58,044 nucleotides of DNA from Vulcanimicrobiota bacterium (lineage in GTDB: Bacteria > Vulcanimicrobiota > Vulcanimicrobiia > Vulcanimicrobiales > Vulcanimicrobiaceae), in contig JASHOG010000128.1 of NCBI GenBank assembly GCA_030041225.1, positions 1 through 58,044 on the forward strand, written 5' to 3'. A model generated the notes under the pieces. The model was not told the DNA's origin. It searched no databases and was given only the letters and a program-made list of their open reading frames with translations. A program made the translations under genes and the position numbers. This document shows positions 8,294 through 18,790 of this stretch, in pieces (the first letter of the stretch is position 1; each line of letters opens with the position of its first letter).

Positions 8294-9246
8294 AGAACGT
8301 CGGCATACGCGCGGACGATCCGCGTCACGAGCGGGTGGCGGACGATGTCGTTCTCGTTCAGCTCGATGATACTAACGTCTTCGATCGCTGCCAGGCGCTT
8401 CACCGCGTCGACCAAACCGCTACGCGTGCCGACGAGATCGATCTGGGTCACATCGCCGACGACCACCATCTTCGAGCCGCTTCCGAGCCGCGTCAGAAAC
8501 ATCTTCAACTGCTCCGGCGTCGCGTTCTGGGCCTCGTCGAGAATGACGAACGCCTCCGAAAGCGTTCGCCCGCGCATGTACGCAAGCGGCGCCACCTCGA
8601 TCGTTCCGCGCTCCATGAAGCGCGCAGTAGCGCTTTGCTCGAGGAGCTCACCCAGCGCGTCGTAGAGCGGGCGCATGTATGGATCGACTTTTTCGCGCAA
8701 ATCGCCCGGAAGAAAGCCGAGGCTCTCTCCCGCCTCAATCGCCGGACGCGAGAGGATCACGCGCGCAACCTCATGCTCCTTGAGCGCGCGAATCGCCATG
8801 ACGACCGAGAGAAACGTCTTGCCGGTGCCTGCCGGACCCGTAGCGATCGTGAGCGTGCTGCCCTCCATCGCCTCGACGAATGTGCGCTGCCCTGCCGTGC
8901 GTGCGCGGATCTCGCGGCCGCGCTGTCCGCGCGCGAGTGTCGGCGCGACCGAGCGTGCGTCTTTACCACCCTCACTATCTTCGGCTGCGAGCGCAACGTC
9001 GTGCGGTGTGATCTGAGTTCCCCCGACGGCCGCCTCCAACATGCGCGCCACTGCGTGCTCGGCGCGCTCGACGTCGTGTTCCTCGCCCGAAAGTACGAGG
9101 CAATCTTCCTCCGTTCGCACCCGCACGCGTAGGCGCTCCTCAATCGCCGAGAGATTCCGATCGTACTCCCCGAAGAGGCGTACGCGGTCGCGTAGCGCGC
9201 CGAGATCGATGCTGCGAATCAAATCAGATGATCGACGACCACTCAC
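8290..9246 (-). CDS. phoH: PhoH-like ATPase
   Basis: A 318-residue P-loop ATPase of the PhoH/YbeZ family. An N-terminal KH-like region (about 20-75) precedes the helicase-like core with Walker A GPAGTGKT at 137-144, ILSRPAIEAGESLGFLPGD, and Walker B in FVILDEAQNATPEQLKMFLTR. The family acts with YbeY in RNA metabolism, and the two genes overlap here. The GTG at 9246 overlaps the preceding gene by 23 bases; a TTG at 9222 lies right behind that gene's stop and is an alternative. Neither has a clear Shine-Dalgarno sequence. Confidence 0.94.
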   Translation of the reverse strand: MSGRRSSDLIRSIDLGALRDRVRLFGEYDRNLSAIEERLRVRVRTEEDCLVLSGEEHDVERAEHAVARMLEAAVGGTQITPHDVALAAEDSEGGKDARSVAPTLARGQRGREIRARTAGQRTFVEAMEGSTLTIATGPAGTGKTFLSVVMAIRALKEHEVARVILSRPAIEAGESLGFLPGDLREKVDPYMRPLYDALGELLEQSATARFMERGTIEVAPLAYMRGRTLSEAFVILDEAQNATPEQLKMFLTRLGSGSKMVVVGDVTQIDLVGTRSGLVDAVKRLAAIEDVSIIELNENDIVRHPLVTRIVRAYADVL

Positions 9247-9598
9247 GCAGTGCGCGCGGCGGACCGAGAACCTCCAAGGCGATGATGCCGCGCGCTACGA
9301 GCGGCCCGCTGCCGAAGATGCTCTCGGCCTTGCTGCGCGGTCGTGGTTGCGGCGGAGCAAACGCTCTTGTCGGTACCTTGACTTCGGTCGCTTCGCTCAC
9401 TCCGGTCGGGATGACAAGAGTGCGTCGCACGGGAGCTCGACGCGGCACTGGTGCCGGCGCGGGTGGAGCCTGCGGCTGTACTTGCTGCCCAACGCGCGCG
9501 CTACGTGCGGCGCCCCGCGCGCTACGAACGATCGACTGAATCACCAGGATCAAGATGAAGAGTGCCCAGATGAGCGAGCCGAAGTTGTGCAGATCCAT
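9224..9598 (-). CDS. Single-pass membrane protein of unknown function between floA and phoH
   Basis: I do not recognise a family. The 124-residue product has one N-terminal hydrophobic helix (LIWALFILILVIQSIV), a Gln/Pro/Ala-rich linker, and a hydrophobic C-terminal segment (FGSGPLVARGIIALEVLGPPRALREW) resembling tails seen in short FloA- or PhoH-linked proteins. Around residues 61-76 the linker contains LVIPTGVSEATEVKVPT, the translation of a dispersed repeat at 9380-9416. The gene starts one base after the floA stop and overlaps phoH, so it is firmly in the operon. Bacillus has a small gene (yqfB) at the same place, but I see no sequence similarity that I could defend. Confidence 0.75.
   Translation of the reverse strand: MDLHNFGSLIWALFILILVIQSIVRSARGAARSARVGQQVQPQAPPAPAPVPRRAPVRRTLVIPTGVSEATEVKVPTRAFAPPQPRPRSKAESIFGSGPLVARGIIALEVLGPPRALREWSSII
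9380..9416 (-). repeat. Dispersed repeat copy, in frame in the floA-phoH gap gene
   Basis: Contains GGTCGGGATGACA at one end and GACTTCGGTCGCTTCGCTCAC at the other, the reverse of the common TGTCATCC...CGAAGTC element. It is translated in the linker of the 124-residue membrane protein. Confidence 0.7.
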
Positions 9599-9599
9599 C

Positions 9600-10604
9600 T
9601 TACGCCTGGGGCGGTGGCGGCGGGGCCTGGTCGGGCTGCTGTGCCGGCGCCTCCGCGGCGCCTATCGAGCCGCGCATCTCTGTGTCGGCCTGCAAGTTCT
9701 TCAAGCGATAGTAGTCCATCACGCCCAGGTTGCCGCTGCGAAACGCCTCGGCAATTGCCAGCGGGATCGATGCCTCAGCCTCTACGACCTTCGCGCGCAT
9801 CGCCTGCGTCAGCGCCTTCTGCTCCTGCTCGCCTGCGAGTGCCGCATACTGCCGCTCCGCAGCCTTCGCCTGCGCAATCTTTCTATCGGCCTCCGCTTGA
9901 CTTGTCTGCAACTCCGCTCCAATGTTCTTTCCCACGTCCACGTCGGCGATGTCGATCGAGACGATCTCGAAGGCGGTTCCAGCGTCGAGGCCTTTGCTGA
10001 GTACCGTCTTGCTGATCCGGTCCGGATACTCGAGGACTTCTTTGTGATCGATGGCGGCTCCGACCGCGGCGACGACGCCTTCGCCGACGCGCGCGATGAC
10101 GGTCTGCTCGCCCGCGCCTCCAACGTAGCGGTCGAGGTTGCTGCGCACCGTCACACGCGCTTTCACGTTGAGCTGAATGCCGTTCTGCGCGACACCTTGG
10201 AAGATCGGCGTCTCGATCACCTTCGGGTTCACGGACGTCTGCACGGCCTCGAGCACGTTACGTCCTGCGAGGTTGATTGCAGCGGCGCGCTGCCACTCAA
10301 GCGGAAGCTGCGCGCGCTGGGCCGCGATCATCGCGAGCGTCACCGCTTCGACGTTTCCACCGGCAAGGTAGTGGGACTGCATCGGGTCGATCGTCACGTT
10401 CAGGCCCGCTTTGCGCGCGCGCACGTAGTTCGTCACGATGATCCCCGGCGGAATACCGATGAGACGCATGCGCACGAGCGTGATGATCCCCAGCGGCACG
10501 CCCGCCGCGAGCGTCCGAATCCAGAGCCCGAGCGGAAAGTAGTAGAGGAACATCATGAAGAGGATGAACGCGAACAGGATGATGATGCCGGTAACGATAG
10601 CCAC
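9600..10604 (-). CDS. floA: Flotillin-like protein FloA
   Basis: A 334-residue scaffold protein of bacterial membrane microdomains. The N-terminal membrane hairpin is followed by [18 protein letters not shown], the SPFH-like core ([35 protein letters not shown]) and the Glu/Ala-rich coiled-coil region ([20 protein letters not shown]). The C-terminus is a short Pro/Gln tail. The GTG start has an excellent Shine-Dalgarno, AAGGAGG five bases upstream, which overlaps the TAA stop of the NfeD gene. FloA and NfeD are encoded together in many bacteria and are thought to work together at the membrane. Confidence 0.95.
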   Translation of the reverse strand: MAIVTGIIILFAFILFMMFLYYFPLGLWIRTLAAGVPLGIITLVRMRLIGIPPGIIVTNYVRARKAGLNVTIDPMQSHYLAGGNVEAVTLAMIAAQRAQLPLEWQRAAAINLAGRNVLEAVQTSVNPKVIETPIFQGVAQNGIQLNVKARVTVRSNLDRYVGGAGEQTVIARVGEGVVAAVGAAIDHKEVLEYPDRISKTVLSKGLDAGTAFEIVSIDIADVDVGKNIGAELQTSQAEADRKIAQAKAAERQYAALAGEQEQKALTQAMRAKVVEAEASIPLAIAEAFRSGNLGVMDYYRLKNLQADTEMRGSIGAAEAPAQQPDQAPPPPPQA

Positions 10605-10613
10605 GAAGCCTCC

Positions 10614-11933
10614 TTACGATTGGTCGAGCGAGATGCTCGGTTCGACGAAGATGCGTGCGCCCTCCACTCGTGTCACGCGAACCGGCGTCCCTTGCGGAAT
10701 GTACTCTCCCTCGGTGAGCACGGAGATGCGCTTGCCGTCAATCGAAGCGATCCCCGCAGGGCGAAGGTACGAGGCAGCAATGCCGGTATGCCCGGTGAGG
10801 TCGCTGAAGTCACGGCTTGAGACGTAATCCGGGCCCTGCGCGTACGCAAGTGCCAGGCGCTTCATCCAGGCGTTCTCGGGAAGAATGCGCAGTATCGCTA
10901 TGAAGACGAACGCCGTCACGAGGATCGCCGCACCGAAGGTCTCCAGCCCGACGAGCAGATCTCGCAGGCCGAACGCGAGGATGACGGCCGCGACCAGGAG
11001 CACCGCGCCCACGACGCCCGGAAACGTGTGTCCCGGTACGACGTGCAGCTCCCACATGATGCCGAGAATCCCAAGCAGTGCGAGCGCGACGACGGTCCAA
11101 TTCGAGAAGCCCGCGTAGATGTGCGTTCCGAAGAACAGCGCGAAGGCGAGGATCGCGATCGCGCCCGCGATACCGTGCAGCGTGTAGAGCTCGACCATGA
11201 TCCCGAGCATGCCGATCGAAAGCAGCAGGCCGCTGACGGTCGGGTCGGTGGCGAAGCGCGCGATGCGTTCGGCGAGCGTGTACTGCTCAATCGAACGCGT
11301 GTTGTGTGCGAGCCCGACGCGCGCGAGTGCCGTATCGAGCGTCGGTTCGATCGCGATAGCGACGTGATAGCGCAACGCCTGCACGGTATTCAGCGTCAGG
11401 ATCGTGCCTGCCGCCTTCAGGCCCGGAATGATGATGCTGCGGTTGACCATCGCGCCCGCGATCGTCGGATTGTGGCCGTTGCGCTGCGCAGTCGATTCGA
11501 ACTCGGCGGTAAGCGCAGAAACCTCTTTGGGAGCATTCGGAATCGGTTCCGCGGCTCCGATGGACGCGCCCGGTGCCATGATGATGCGCTGCGCCGAGAG
11601 CGTTATCAGTGATGCCGCCGAATACGCTCGTTCGCTCACATAAGCAACGATTGGCTCTTGCGCCGAGCGGAGCGCGTCTTCGATGTCGAAAACCGACGAG
11701 ACCAGGCCGCCGGGGCTATCGACCTCGAGCACGATCGCAGCGGCGTGCTCGGCGTTCGCCTGATCGACCGCGCGCTCTACGAGGTGCGCCATCCCGTCAT
11801 CGACCGTCCCTTGGATCGGAACGACGATGACCGGCCCTGAAGCTGGGGCTGCGAAGGCTCCGGCGCAGAGCGACACGTTGCCGTACAGAAGAAAACCGAG
11901 CCATATCCCGGCGCGCAGGCGAGAAGCCTTCAC
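10614..11933 (-). CDS. NfeD-family membrane-bound serine protease (ClpP class)
   Basis: A 439-residue long-form NfeD protein (YqeZ-like). A signal peptide is followed by a ClpP-like serine protease domain (about 35-215) with VVPIQGTVDDG, IVLEVDSPGGLVSSVFDIEDAL, the candidate nucleophile region SERAYSAASLI and APGASIGAAEPI. Several transmembrane helices then lead to a C-terminal OB fold (about 375-437) with GHTGIAASYLRPAGIASIDGKR. It is immediately upstream of floA, the usual partner, and follows yqeY as in Firmicutes. It probably cleaves membrane or stomatin-like proteins; the substrate is unknown. Confidence 0.93.
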   Translation of the reverse strand: MKASRLRAGIWLGFLLYGNVSLCAGAFAAPASGPVIVVPIQGTVDDGMAHLVERAVDQANAEHAAAIVLEVDSPGGLVSSVFDIEDALRSAQEPIVAYVSERAYSAASLITLSAQRIIMAPGASIGAAEPIPNAPKEVSALTAEFESTAQRNGHNPTIAGAMVNRSIIIPGLKAAGTILTLNTVQALRYHVAIAIEPTLDTALARVGLAHNTRSIEQYTLAERIARFATDPTVSGLLLSIGMLGIMVELYTLHGIAGAIAILAFALFFGTHIYAGFSNWTVVALALLGILGIMWELHVVPGHTFPGVVGAVLLVAAVILAFGLRDLLVGLETFGAAILVTAFVFIAILRILPENAWMKRLALAYAQGPDYVSSRDFSDLTGHTGIAASYLRPAGIASIDGKRISVLTEGEYIPQGTPVRVTRVEGARIFVEPSISLDQS

Positions 11934-11938
11934 GTCAG

Positions 11939-12397
11939 CTACTTGCTTTTGTCGCCCCGCAGTGCCTGCTGAACGGTTTCCGCGACGAGCTTCCCGTCCG
12001 CGAGACCGCGCAGCTCGGCCATGACGCTCTTCATGATGGCACCTTGACTGCGCCCCTCCGGCGGAAGCGCGGCGATCGCCGTATCGACGACCGTACGGAC
12101 CTCCTCCGGCGACTTTTGCTTGGGGAGGTACCTAAGCAGAAGCTCACGCTCGGCGCGCTCGGTCTCCGCACGCTCCGAACGCCCGGCGCGCTCGTACTCC
12201 TCGGCTGCGTCCGCACGTTGCTTTGCAAGACGGCGCAGCACGTCGAGCTCCTCGGCATCGCTCGGCTCGCGCCCGGTCTCCCCGCGTTTGTAACTGAAAC
12301 CCGAAATCGCCGAACGCAACGTATCGGCCCGCAGTTGGTCGCGCGCCTTCATCGCCTCTCGTAAGTCGGAGGCGATGCGGTCCTTCAACACTCCCAC
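11939..12397 (-). CDS. yqeY: GatB/YqeY domain protein
   Basis: A 152-residue protein of the YqeY family, related to the C-terminal tail domain of the GatB amidotransferase subunit. It begins MGVLKDRIASDLREAMKARDQLRADTLR in type and continues with LLLRYLPKQKSPEEVRTVVDTAI, SQGAIMKSVMAELRGLADGKLV and a closing LRG. The molecular role of free-standing YqeY is not settled. The GTG start lies four bases after the rpsU stop, and rpsU-yqeY is a very widely conserved pair. Close in-frame GTG and TTG codons leave the exact start slightly open. Confidence 0.92.
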   Translation of the reverse strand: MGVLKDRIASDLREAMKARDQLRADTLRSAISGFSYKRGETGREPSDAEELDVLRRLAKQRADAAEEYERAGRSERAETERAERELLLRYLPKQKSPEEVRTVVDTAIAALPPEGRSQGAIMKSVMAELRGLADGKLVAETVQQALRGDKSK

Positions 12398-12400
12398 GGT

Positions 12401-12571
12401 CTAGACTCTGCGCTTGCGAGCCGCGGCGCTCTTCTTCTTCCGGCGCACACTCGGCTTCTCATAATGCTCGTGCTTACGAGCTTCGGCGAGAATGCCGGCC
12501 TTTTGGGTCGCCTTCTTGAAGCGCCGCAGCGCGCTTTCGATCGATTCGCCAGGCGCAATGCGTACTTCCAT
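12401..12571 (-). CDS. rpsU: 30S ribosomal protein S21
   Basis: A 56-codon gene for the small basic ribosomal protein S21. The product begins [20 protein letters not shown], carries [17 protein letters not shown] and ends in a Lys/Arg-rich tail ([14 protein letters not shown]), exactly the S21 layout. The Shine-Dalgarno AAGGGGGT about seven bases before the ATG is strong. It is the first gene of the long minus-strand operon, directly behind the promoter at 12607-12635, and is followed by yqeY as in Bacillus. Confidence 0.97.
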   Translation of the reverse strand: MEVRIAPGESIESALRRFKKATQKAGILAEARKHEHYEKPSVRRKKKSAAARKRRV

Positions 12572-12606
12572 CGTTCAACCCCCTTTCCGGCATATGAGCC
12601 TTGCGT

Positions 12607-12635
12607 ACTCTACCACAGGGCACTGTGAGCGTCAA
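12607..12635 (-). promoter_or_regulatory. Sigma-70-type promoter of the rpsU operon
   Basis: On the minus strand a TTGACG -35 element (12630-12635) and a TAGAGT -10 element (12607-12612) are separated by exactly 17 bases. The predicted start point near 12600 leaves a leader of about 30 bases containing the rpsU Shine-Dalgarno. It lies in the 88-bp gap between the HIT gene and rpsU and is the only good promoter I find for the following 12 kb. Confidence 0.7.
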
Positions 12636-12659
12636 ATATGGCTGTTGTGTTTTCACGTC

Positions 12660-13001
12660 TTAGCCCGGGGGCCAGGTCATTTGGCGGCCGCCGAGCACGT
12701 GCACGTGGACGTGATCGACGGTTTGACCGCCCTTCGCTCCCGTATTCACGACGAGCCGGTGCTCTTGGACTCCGGCTTCGCGCGCAAGCCTCGTCGCAAC
12801 GGCTATCATGTGGCCGGCAAGGCGCTCATCGCTCTGGGCAACCTGCGTCATACTCGAGAAATGCTTGCGCGAGAGGACCAGTAGGTGCGTCGGCGCCTGC
12901 GGGCTCACATCCACGATGCCGACGACGTCATCGTCGCTATAGAGCTGCGTGGCGGGAATCTCTCCCGCGATGATCCTACAGAAGATGCACTCCGCGTTCA
13001 C
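12660..13001 (-). CDS. HIT-family nucleotide hydrolase (HinT-like)
   Basis: A 113-residue histidine-triad protein, typically a purine nucleoside phosphoramidase or nucleotide hydrolase. The N-terminus CIFCRIIAGEIPA holds the CxxC pair seen in many HinT proteins. VDVSPQAPTHLLVLSRKHF and the triad VDHVHVHVLGG with the catalytic histidines follow. I choose the GTG at 13001, which overlaps the stop of the upstream stalk-domain gene as GTGA; readings further upstream have no family similarity. It ends the rpmE-to-HIT operon, 25 bp before the rpsU -35 element. Confidence 0.92.
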   Translation of the reverse strand: MNAECIFCRIIAGEIPATQLYSDDDVVGIVDVSPQAPTHLLVLSRKHFSSMTQVAQSDERLAGHMIAVATRLAREAGVQEHRLVVNTGAKGGQTVDHVHVHVLGGRQMTWPPG

Positions 13002-14503
13002 TGGATGTAGAATGTCCACGTCTTTTGCGTCGTATTGCCCGCTTCGTCGGAGACGCGCAGGGTGACGTGCACCGCACCACGTGGATAGGTGCGCTGCGAT
13101 AGGTACTGCACGAACTGCGCCGTTCGCAGGCACTCCGGTGTCACATCGTGTCCGTCCACATTGAGGTAGATGGACGATGGGTTCACCGGAACCGCCTCCG
13201 TGACGAAGGTTGCATAGACCGCGGGCGCGTCGAGGTCGACCCGCGCACCGTCGGCTGGGCCAACCGAGGCAATACCCGGCGCCCTCCCGGATGCCGAGAG
13301 ACTCTGCGGTGCACGAGCTACGACGCTGTTTCCGTCGGGCATCTGAAGGTGGCCGAGAATCGGCGTGTCCACGAAGTTCGCACTGCGTTCGATCTGATAG
13401 GTGCCCACGTACGTTCCGGGCGAATGCTCCGCCATCGCGATCGACTGCACGTATGAGCCGATGTCGAAGGTTGCGGCGCCGCCTGGCGTGCCGTGCATCG
13501 TTACGGTCAGCGTGTCGCCGGCGCGTAGCGGCTGCGTCGCGTCGGTTTCAACATCTGAAATCGAGGCCGTGCCGCTCTGCGCGCTCGTCTGAGCCTCCGT
13601 GCGCTCGGCGACGATCTCTCGCACCTCTCCCGTCTCGACGTTGTAGCGAATTGTCGCATAATCGCCGGGCTGCAGATCGCTGAACTCCGCAGCCTTGCCG
13701 TTGAGCGAGACTTCCGTGTCGCGATCCGGCACGATGACGTGGCCATCCTCGAGCAGAAGCTCGTCGGGATCCGTCACGACGATCTCGCCGTAGCGCGAAC
13801 CGTACTCATCGACGACCGACGCGACATCGCCGTTTTTCAGCACTTCGATCTCCGCGTAGTCGCCGGGACGAATGTCGGTGAGCTCTCCGGGCACGTCGAC
13901 ATCGACGCCGACGTCTCGCATCGTGATGATCGCATTGGGCGTTATAGCAATCGTACGAACGCGATCGTTGAACGCGAGCGTCACGGTCGGTGGGTCGGAA
14001 TCAACGTCGACCGCGGTGACGGTCCCGACCTTGATCGTGCGGTCACCGATGGTGAAGTCCCCGAGACCCGAACGCCCGACAAGCTGCGAAACGATGGAAA
14101 CGACGCGCGCACGCCGATCGAATATTGCCTCGGCGCCGAGGACTTCCGTGAAGAAACGGAGCGGCGCGTAGAAGACCCAGTGACGCAGCTCCGCCGGCGC
14201 GTCGAGCAGCACCGGGCGTCCGTCCACGAGCGCGACTCGGCTACGATCGCGCAAAATCACTGTCTTCGAACCGACGTGCGTGATCATCTGCGATCCTTGT
14301 GCCGTGAAGTCGAGTCCCAGCGCGAGCACCGTGCGCCGCACGGGAACGAGGAGGATGCCGTTGTCGAGCAGCGGCCGCGGCTCGAGCGGCAAGGTCAAGC
14401 CGTTGATCACGATGCTGATCGCCGGTTGCGATGGCGCCTTCTCGTGCGCTGCACCGCCGAGGGTGAGGAGCACGACGGCAAGCACGGCGATGCTCCGCCT
14501 CAC
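12998..14503 (-). CDS. Exported stalk-domain (copper amine oxidase N-like) protein
   Basis: A 501-residue secreted or surface protein. After a signal peptide (about 1-20) come one or two copies of the stalk domain first seen at the N-terminus of copper amine oxidases: ISIVINGLTLPLEPRPLLDNGILLVPVR and RHWVFYAPLRFFTEVLGAEAIFD. The middle has repeated beta-rich units with a G-D-Y-A motif (IRPGDYAEIEV, LQPGDYATIRY). The C-terminal 120 residues look like an Ig-type fold (SASGRAPGIASVGPADGARVDL through SDEAGNTTQKTWTFYI). Such proteins usually have a structural or carbohydrate-binding role in the cell envelope. It overlaps the glycosyltransferase before it (ATGA) and the HIT gene after it, so it may act on the glycan made by these transferases, which is inference. 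Confidence 0.82.
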   Translation of the reverse strand: MRRSIAVLAVVLLTLGGAAHEKAPSQPAISIVINGLTLPLEPRPLLDNGILLVPVRRTVLALGLDFTAQGSQMITHVGSKTVILRDRSRVALVDGRPVLLDAPAELRHWVFYAPLRFFTEVLGAEAIFDRRARVVSIVSQLVGRSGLGDFTIGDRTIKVGTVTAVDVDSDPPTVTLAFNDRVRTIAITPNAIITMRDVGVDVDVPGELTDIRPGDYAEIEVLKNGDVASVVDEYGSRYGEIVVTDPDELLLEDGHVIVPDRDTEVSLNGKAAEFSDLQPGDYATIRYNVETGEVREIVAERTEAQTSAQSGTASISDVETDATQPLRAGDTLTVTMHGTPGGAATFDIGSYVQSIAMAEHSPGTYVGTYQIERSANFVDTPILGHLQMPDGNSVVARAPQSLSASGRAPGIASVGPADGARVDLDAPAVYATFVTEAVPVNPSSIYLNVDGHDVTPECLRTAQFVQYLSQRTYPRGAVHVTLRVSDEAGNTTQKTWTFYIQ

Positions 14504-15527
14504 GCGATCGCCTCGCGGTAAACGTCTGCGGTCGCGCGAGCGCAGCGGTCCCAGCTCAACGATTGGGCAAGCATCGTTCCTTCATTGACGAGCCGCTCGC
14601 GTAGCCCCTGGTCCTCGAGAATCCGAACCAAATGCTCCGTCAGGGCGCTCGCGTCGAGCGCCGGAAAGGTGAGCGCCGCCGGCTCGAGCACGTGCGGCAC
14701 CGCCTCCTCTGAAACGACCACGGGCGTTCCCGCAGCCATCGCCTCCAAGAGCGGAAGCCCAAACCCTTCGCGCAACGCCGGGTGCACGAGCGCGCGCGCA
14801 TCGCGATAATACTGCGTAAGATCTTCTGCCGATAGCTCGCCCAGGGCCCGTGCTTCTCGGTCGAAGCGCGATGCACGCTGCAACGCACCGGCGAAGTCGT
14901 CGCCTCCCGTAACGTAGAGATCGACGCGGTGGCGCTCGGGGAGCGCGTACCATGCGTCGAGCAACGTCTGCAGATTCTTGTGCCGGCGGTGATTGCCGAC
15001 GCAGAGGAAGTAGGGGCGGTTCGCGGAGTTTACCCTGAGCGCGCGAAGCGCAGTCGAAGGGCTCGGGATGACAACGCCGAGCGGGATGACGCGAACCTTC
15101 CCGGGGTCGACACCAAGGAACCGTTGCAGGTCCTCCACCGTGCGCTCGTCGTCGGTGATCACCCGCTCGGCGCGCGCACACGCTCGCCGAACGACCAACG
15201 CGTAGTATGGGCCGACCTTTGCCTTGAAATGCTCGGGGAATCGCAGATGGATCAAATCGTGAATCGTGACGATCGAGCGAGCGGGCACGAACAACGGCGT
15301 GTACTGAGAGAGAAAATGCACGAGGTCGACGCGGTTTCGAGTGATCCATAGCGGTAATGCCACCTGCTCGTTCCACCCGAAGTTTCCACCACTCGAGTAC
15401 ATCGAGAACTCCAGCTCCGGGGCCACATGTGGTAAGCGCTGCGCCAGCTCACTCGCGTAGCGTTTCATCCCAACCGACATCTGGCGCGTCAGGCGCGCAT
15501 CGACTCCAACGCGCCCGGCCGTTCGTC

Positions 15528-15531
<4 letters not shown>
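14500..15531 (-). CDS. Glycosyltransferase family 4 (group 1)
   Basis: A 343-residue GT-B enzyme that uses a nucleotide-sugar donor. It shows an N-terminal VGVDARLTRQMSVGMKRYASEL, a central VTIHDLIHLRFPEHF, and the donor-binding region with FLCVGNHRRHKNLQTLLDA and the E-x7-E motif in REGFGLPLLEAMAAGTPVVVS. I start it at the TTG at 15531, which overlaps the previous stop as TTGA and has GGAAGG seven bases upstream. Residues around 195-206 (IPSPSTALRALR) are the translation of a dispersed repeat at 15031-15073, sitting in a loop just before the donor domain. It is coupled to a family 2 transferase, so both probably build one oligosaccharide or lipid-linked glycan. Confidence 0.9.
15031..15073. 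repeat. Dispersed repeat copy inside a glycosyltransferase gene
   Basis: CCTGAGCGCGCGAAGCGCAG and TCGAAGG are followed by CTCGGGATGACA, that is, one element and an inverted half copy next to each other. In frame in the group 1 transferase as PSPSTALRALR. Confidence 0.7.
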
Positions 15532-17929
<2,398 letters not shown>

Positions 17930-17946
17930 TCAGCGCGCGCCGGCGT

Positions 17947-18786
17947 TTACCCTTCGCGGTGCAATGCTACACGCACGTACCGATTGAGGCCGGCATAATC
18001 GAGACCTATGCTCGTCCCCGCGCTGGGAGAAGCTTCGGCGACCATCTCGCGTAGCGCCCCGATCGTCGGCGGAGCAGCTTCGAGCAGCACGAGCGCTCCG
18101 GGATTAAGGCGCGACGGCAAAACCTTAAGAAGCCGGCGATACTCTTGTAGCCCGTCCGGGCCACCGTCGAGGGCCTTGCGCGGCTCGAATGAAACCGGGT
18201 CTGGCGGTTGTGGAATGTCGGCGCTCGGGATGTAGGGGAGATTCGCGATCACGCAATCGAACCTCAGCGCCGCATCGCTCGGCAGAAGGTCGGCAAGCTC
18301 GAAGTCTATCCTCAAATGCTGCAACGCCGCGTTCCTCCGGGCGACGTTCAGCGCGGCTTCGCTTGTGTCGGTTGCATAGACGATCGCATTCGGCGACTCC
18401 GCGGCCACGGTACAGGCGATTGCTCCGCTTCCGGTACCGACATCGAGGACGAAAGGCTTTGCGTAACCTCGCAGATGCGTGAGCGCTTCGTCTATCAGGT
18501 GCTCCGTCTCCGGGCGCGGAATGAGCACGCTTGGGTCAACGAGGAAACGTCGCCCATAGAACCACGCTTCGCCCGTGAGATACGCTAGCGGCTCGCCTCG
18601 TGCAAGCCGCCCGAGCAGCGCATCATATCGACGCTGCTGTTCCTCCGTGAGCGCGGCCTCTTCGTGCGCAAGAAGCCATGCCCGGTCCCTGCCCAAGACA
18701 GAGGCAAGCAGCAGAGCCCGATCCGGTCCCTCGTCCCTCGACTCGCCGCCGGCGCGGCTCGAAATGACGCGCGGCATCCTCGCCAT
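17947..18786 (-). CDS. prmC: Peptide chain release factor N5-glutamine methyltransferase
   Basis: A HemK/PrmC methyltransferase that methylates the Gln of the GGQ motif in release factors; it directly follows prfA, its substrate gene. Features are GEPLAYLTGEAWFYGRRFLVDPSVLIPRPETE, the SAM-binding VLDVGTGSGAIACTVA, and the catalytic motif, here IANLPYIPS (NLPY instead of the common NPPY). The first helix of the N-terminal domain is missing: residues 4-17 (RVISSRAGGESRDEGPDR in part) are the translation of a degenerate dispersed repeat at 18735-18768 and lead directly into RALLLASVLGRDRAWLL. Start is the ATG at 18786, four bases after prfA; an ATG at 18777 is also possible. Confidence 0.92.
   Translation of the reverse strand: MARMPRVISSRAGGESRDEGPDRALLLASVLGRDRAWLLAHEEAALTEEQQRRYDALLGRLARGEPLAYLTGEAWFYGRRFLVDPSVLIPRPETEHLIDEALTHLRGYAKPFVLDVGTGSGAIACTVAAESPNAIVYATDTSEAALNVARRNAALQHLRIDFELADLLPSDAALRFDCVIANLPYIPSADIPQPPDPVSFEPRKALDGGPDGLQEYRRLLKVLPSRLNPGALVLLEAAPPTIGALREMVAEASPSAGTSIGLDYAGLNRYVRVALHREG
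18735..18768 (-). repeat. Degenerate dispersed repeat at the prmC N-terminus
   Basis: CCCTCGACTCGCC...GGCTCGAAATGAC is a degenerate copy, reverse orientation. It encodes most of the first 17 residues of PrmC. Confidence 0.5.
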
Positions 18787-18790
18787 TGCG

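Noticed and set aside
9555-10820. 421-codon plus-strand open frame opposite floA
   Set aside because: His/Arg-rich composition typical of a shadow frame; floA has an excellent Shine-Dalgarno and full motifs.
12572-12659. A small RNA or riboswitch before rpsU
   Set aside because: The 88-bp gap is explained by a promoter and a short leader; I see no conserved aptamer pattern or terminator.
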